Origin: Epiperipatus broadwayi | Taxonomy: Eukaryota; Onychophora; Udeonychophora; Euonychophora; Peripatidae | Length of the DNA stretch: 64,000 bases | NCBI GenBank assembly: GCA_028023455.1 | Contig: JAQFVV010006642.1 | Coordinates: 188,001-252,000, forward strand | Reading direction: 5' to 3' | Shown here: positions 63,470-64,000 of the stretch, piece by piece | How the letters are laid out: every line of letters begins with the position of its first letter | How positions within the stretch are numbered: the stretch's first letter is position 1 | Translations under genes and position numbers: made by a program | Notes under the pieces: generated by a model | Database searches by the model: none | Seen by the model: only the letters and a program-made list of their open reading frames with translations | Told to the model about the DNA's origin: nothing

Positions 63470-64000
63470 TGAAAAGCAAAAATAAAGAAGAAAAGAGGAA
63501 GAAAAGTTATTGAAGATTATACTTTATAACTTCATTATTCTATTACACTAATATAGTGCCTGTAAGTCAATAAACATCACATGACCAACTCCTCTTGTTC
63601 TTGTGTATAACTGTTGTTAGTGCCTGCAACTAAAGTTAATTGTTATATATAAAATCATCAAATAACGTTTAATGTCTTGGTAGTCATTATCAAGGCTTTT
63701 TAAATTTAGTTAGATTATGGAAATTTACTTTTAATCTTTATCTATGCTGTTTAAATTATAAATCATCTATTTTCCAAATCAGCGAATCTATACATTTTAT
63801 TGTTAGTTATTTTTTAAAATTCAATTAAAGTCCAATTCCTTTCACTACTATTTGAAAGACCCTACTGATAATTTCAGTCTTATTTGCTCTTTTTGTATTG
63901 GATTTATAATATTGTCTATTGATTAAAATTATTGAATGAAATATTTCTTGTTTAAATTCCATTTTAGAATGAAAATGAATTTTAGTTGAGATATCATAAA
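63470..64000. other. AT-rich DNA, nothing recognised
   Basis: No coding or repeat structure was identified up to the window edge. Confidence 0.4.

Overview
The window looks like nuclear DNA from an invertebrate animal. It is strongly AT-rich (roughly 70% or more by eye, not computed), has no bacterial-style operons, and is full of microsatellites and decayed retroelements. One LINE family resembles a type I know best from ticks and spiders, and the only intact gene belongs to a family (DUF229) widespread in nematodes, arthropods and other invertebrates. An arthropod or mollusc-like host is plausible, but the species cannot be told from the sequence.

The one convincing host gene is at 2.5-4.5 kb on the minus strand: an uninterrupted 659-codon frame for a membrane-anchored DUF229 / alkaline-phosphatase-superfamily protein. 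It has a likely 5'-UTR splice acceptor just before its ATG and a polyadenylation signal just after its stop.

The rest is mostly repeats. 6-12 kb: a tRNA-derived SINE copy, two fold-back elements (one with ~430-bp arms), and two head-to-tail 5'-truncated copies of a tick-type LINE. 18 kb: the end of a Penelope-like element with a recognisable GIY-YIG motif. 19.3-22.6 kb: a 3.27-kb non-coding element with ~475-bp terminal inverted repeats, set in TA repeats. 24-29.5 kb: several minisatellites. 29.8-32.8 kb: a small non-coding LTR-type element. 33.1-42.2 kb: a degenerate Ty3/gypsy retrotransposon (minus strand, ~1.7- and 2.1-kb LTRs) bracketed by an exact-fit 340-bp direct duplication. 42.4 kb: a second SINE copy with a clean target duplication. 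49.7-53.1 kb: long trinucleotide arrays, including ~477 bp of (CTT)n. 50.7-56 kb: two Jockey/CR1-type LINE remnants. 56.2 kb: a near-perfect 40-bp hairpin. 57-60 kb: an L1/Tx1-like LINE on the minus strand. 61.8-62.4 kb: a directly repeated conserved core of a dispersed family. 63.1-63.5 kb: a ~390-bp inverted-repeat element carrying a hammerhead-like motif.

The genes do not form a pathway. Apart from the DUF229 gene, every recognisable coding stretch is transposon-derived and broken. I found no clear new system. The most unusual items are the 340-bp duplication flanking the gypsy element, the recurrent TTACA/TGTAA ends around TA repeats, the long-TIR element and the five-copy conserved core repeat. 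Boundaries were read by eye and may be off by a few bases.
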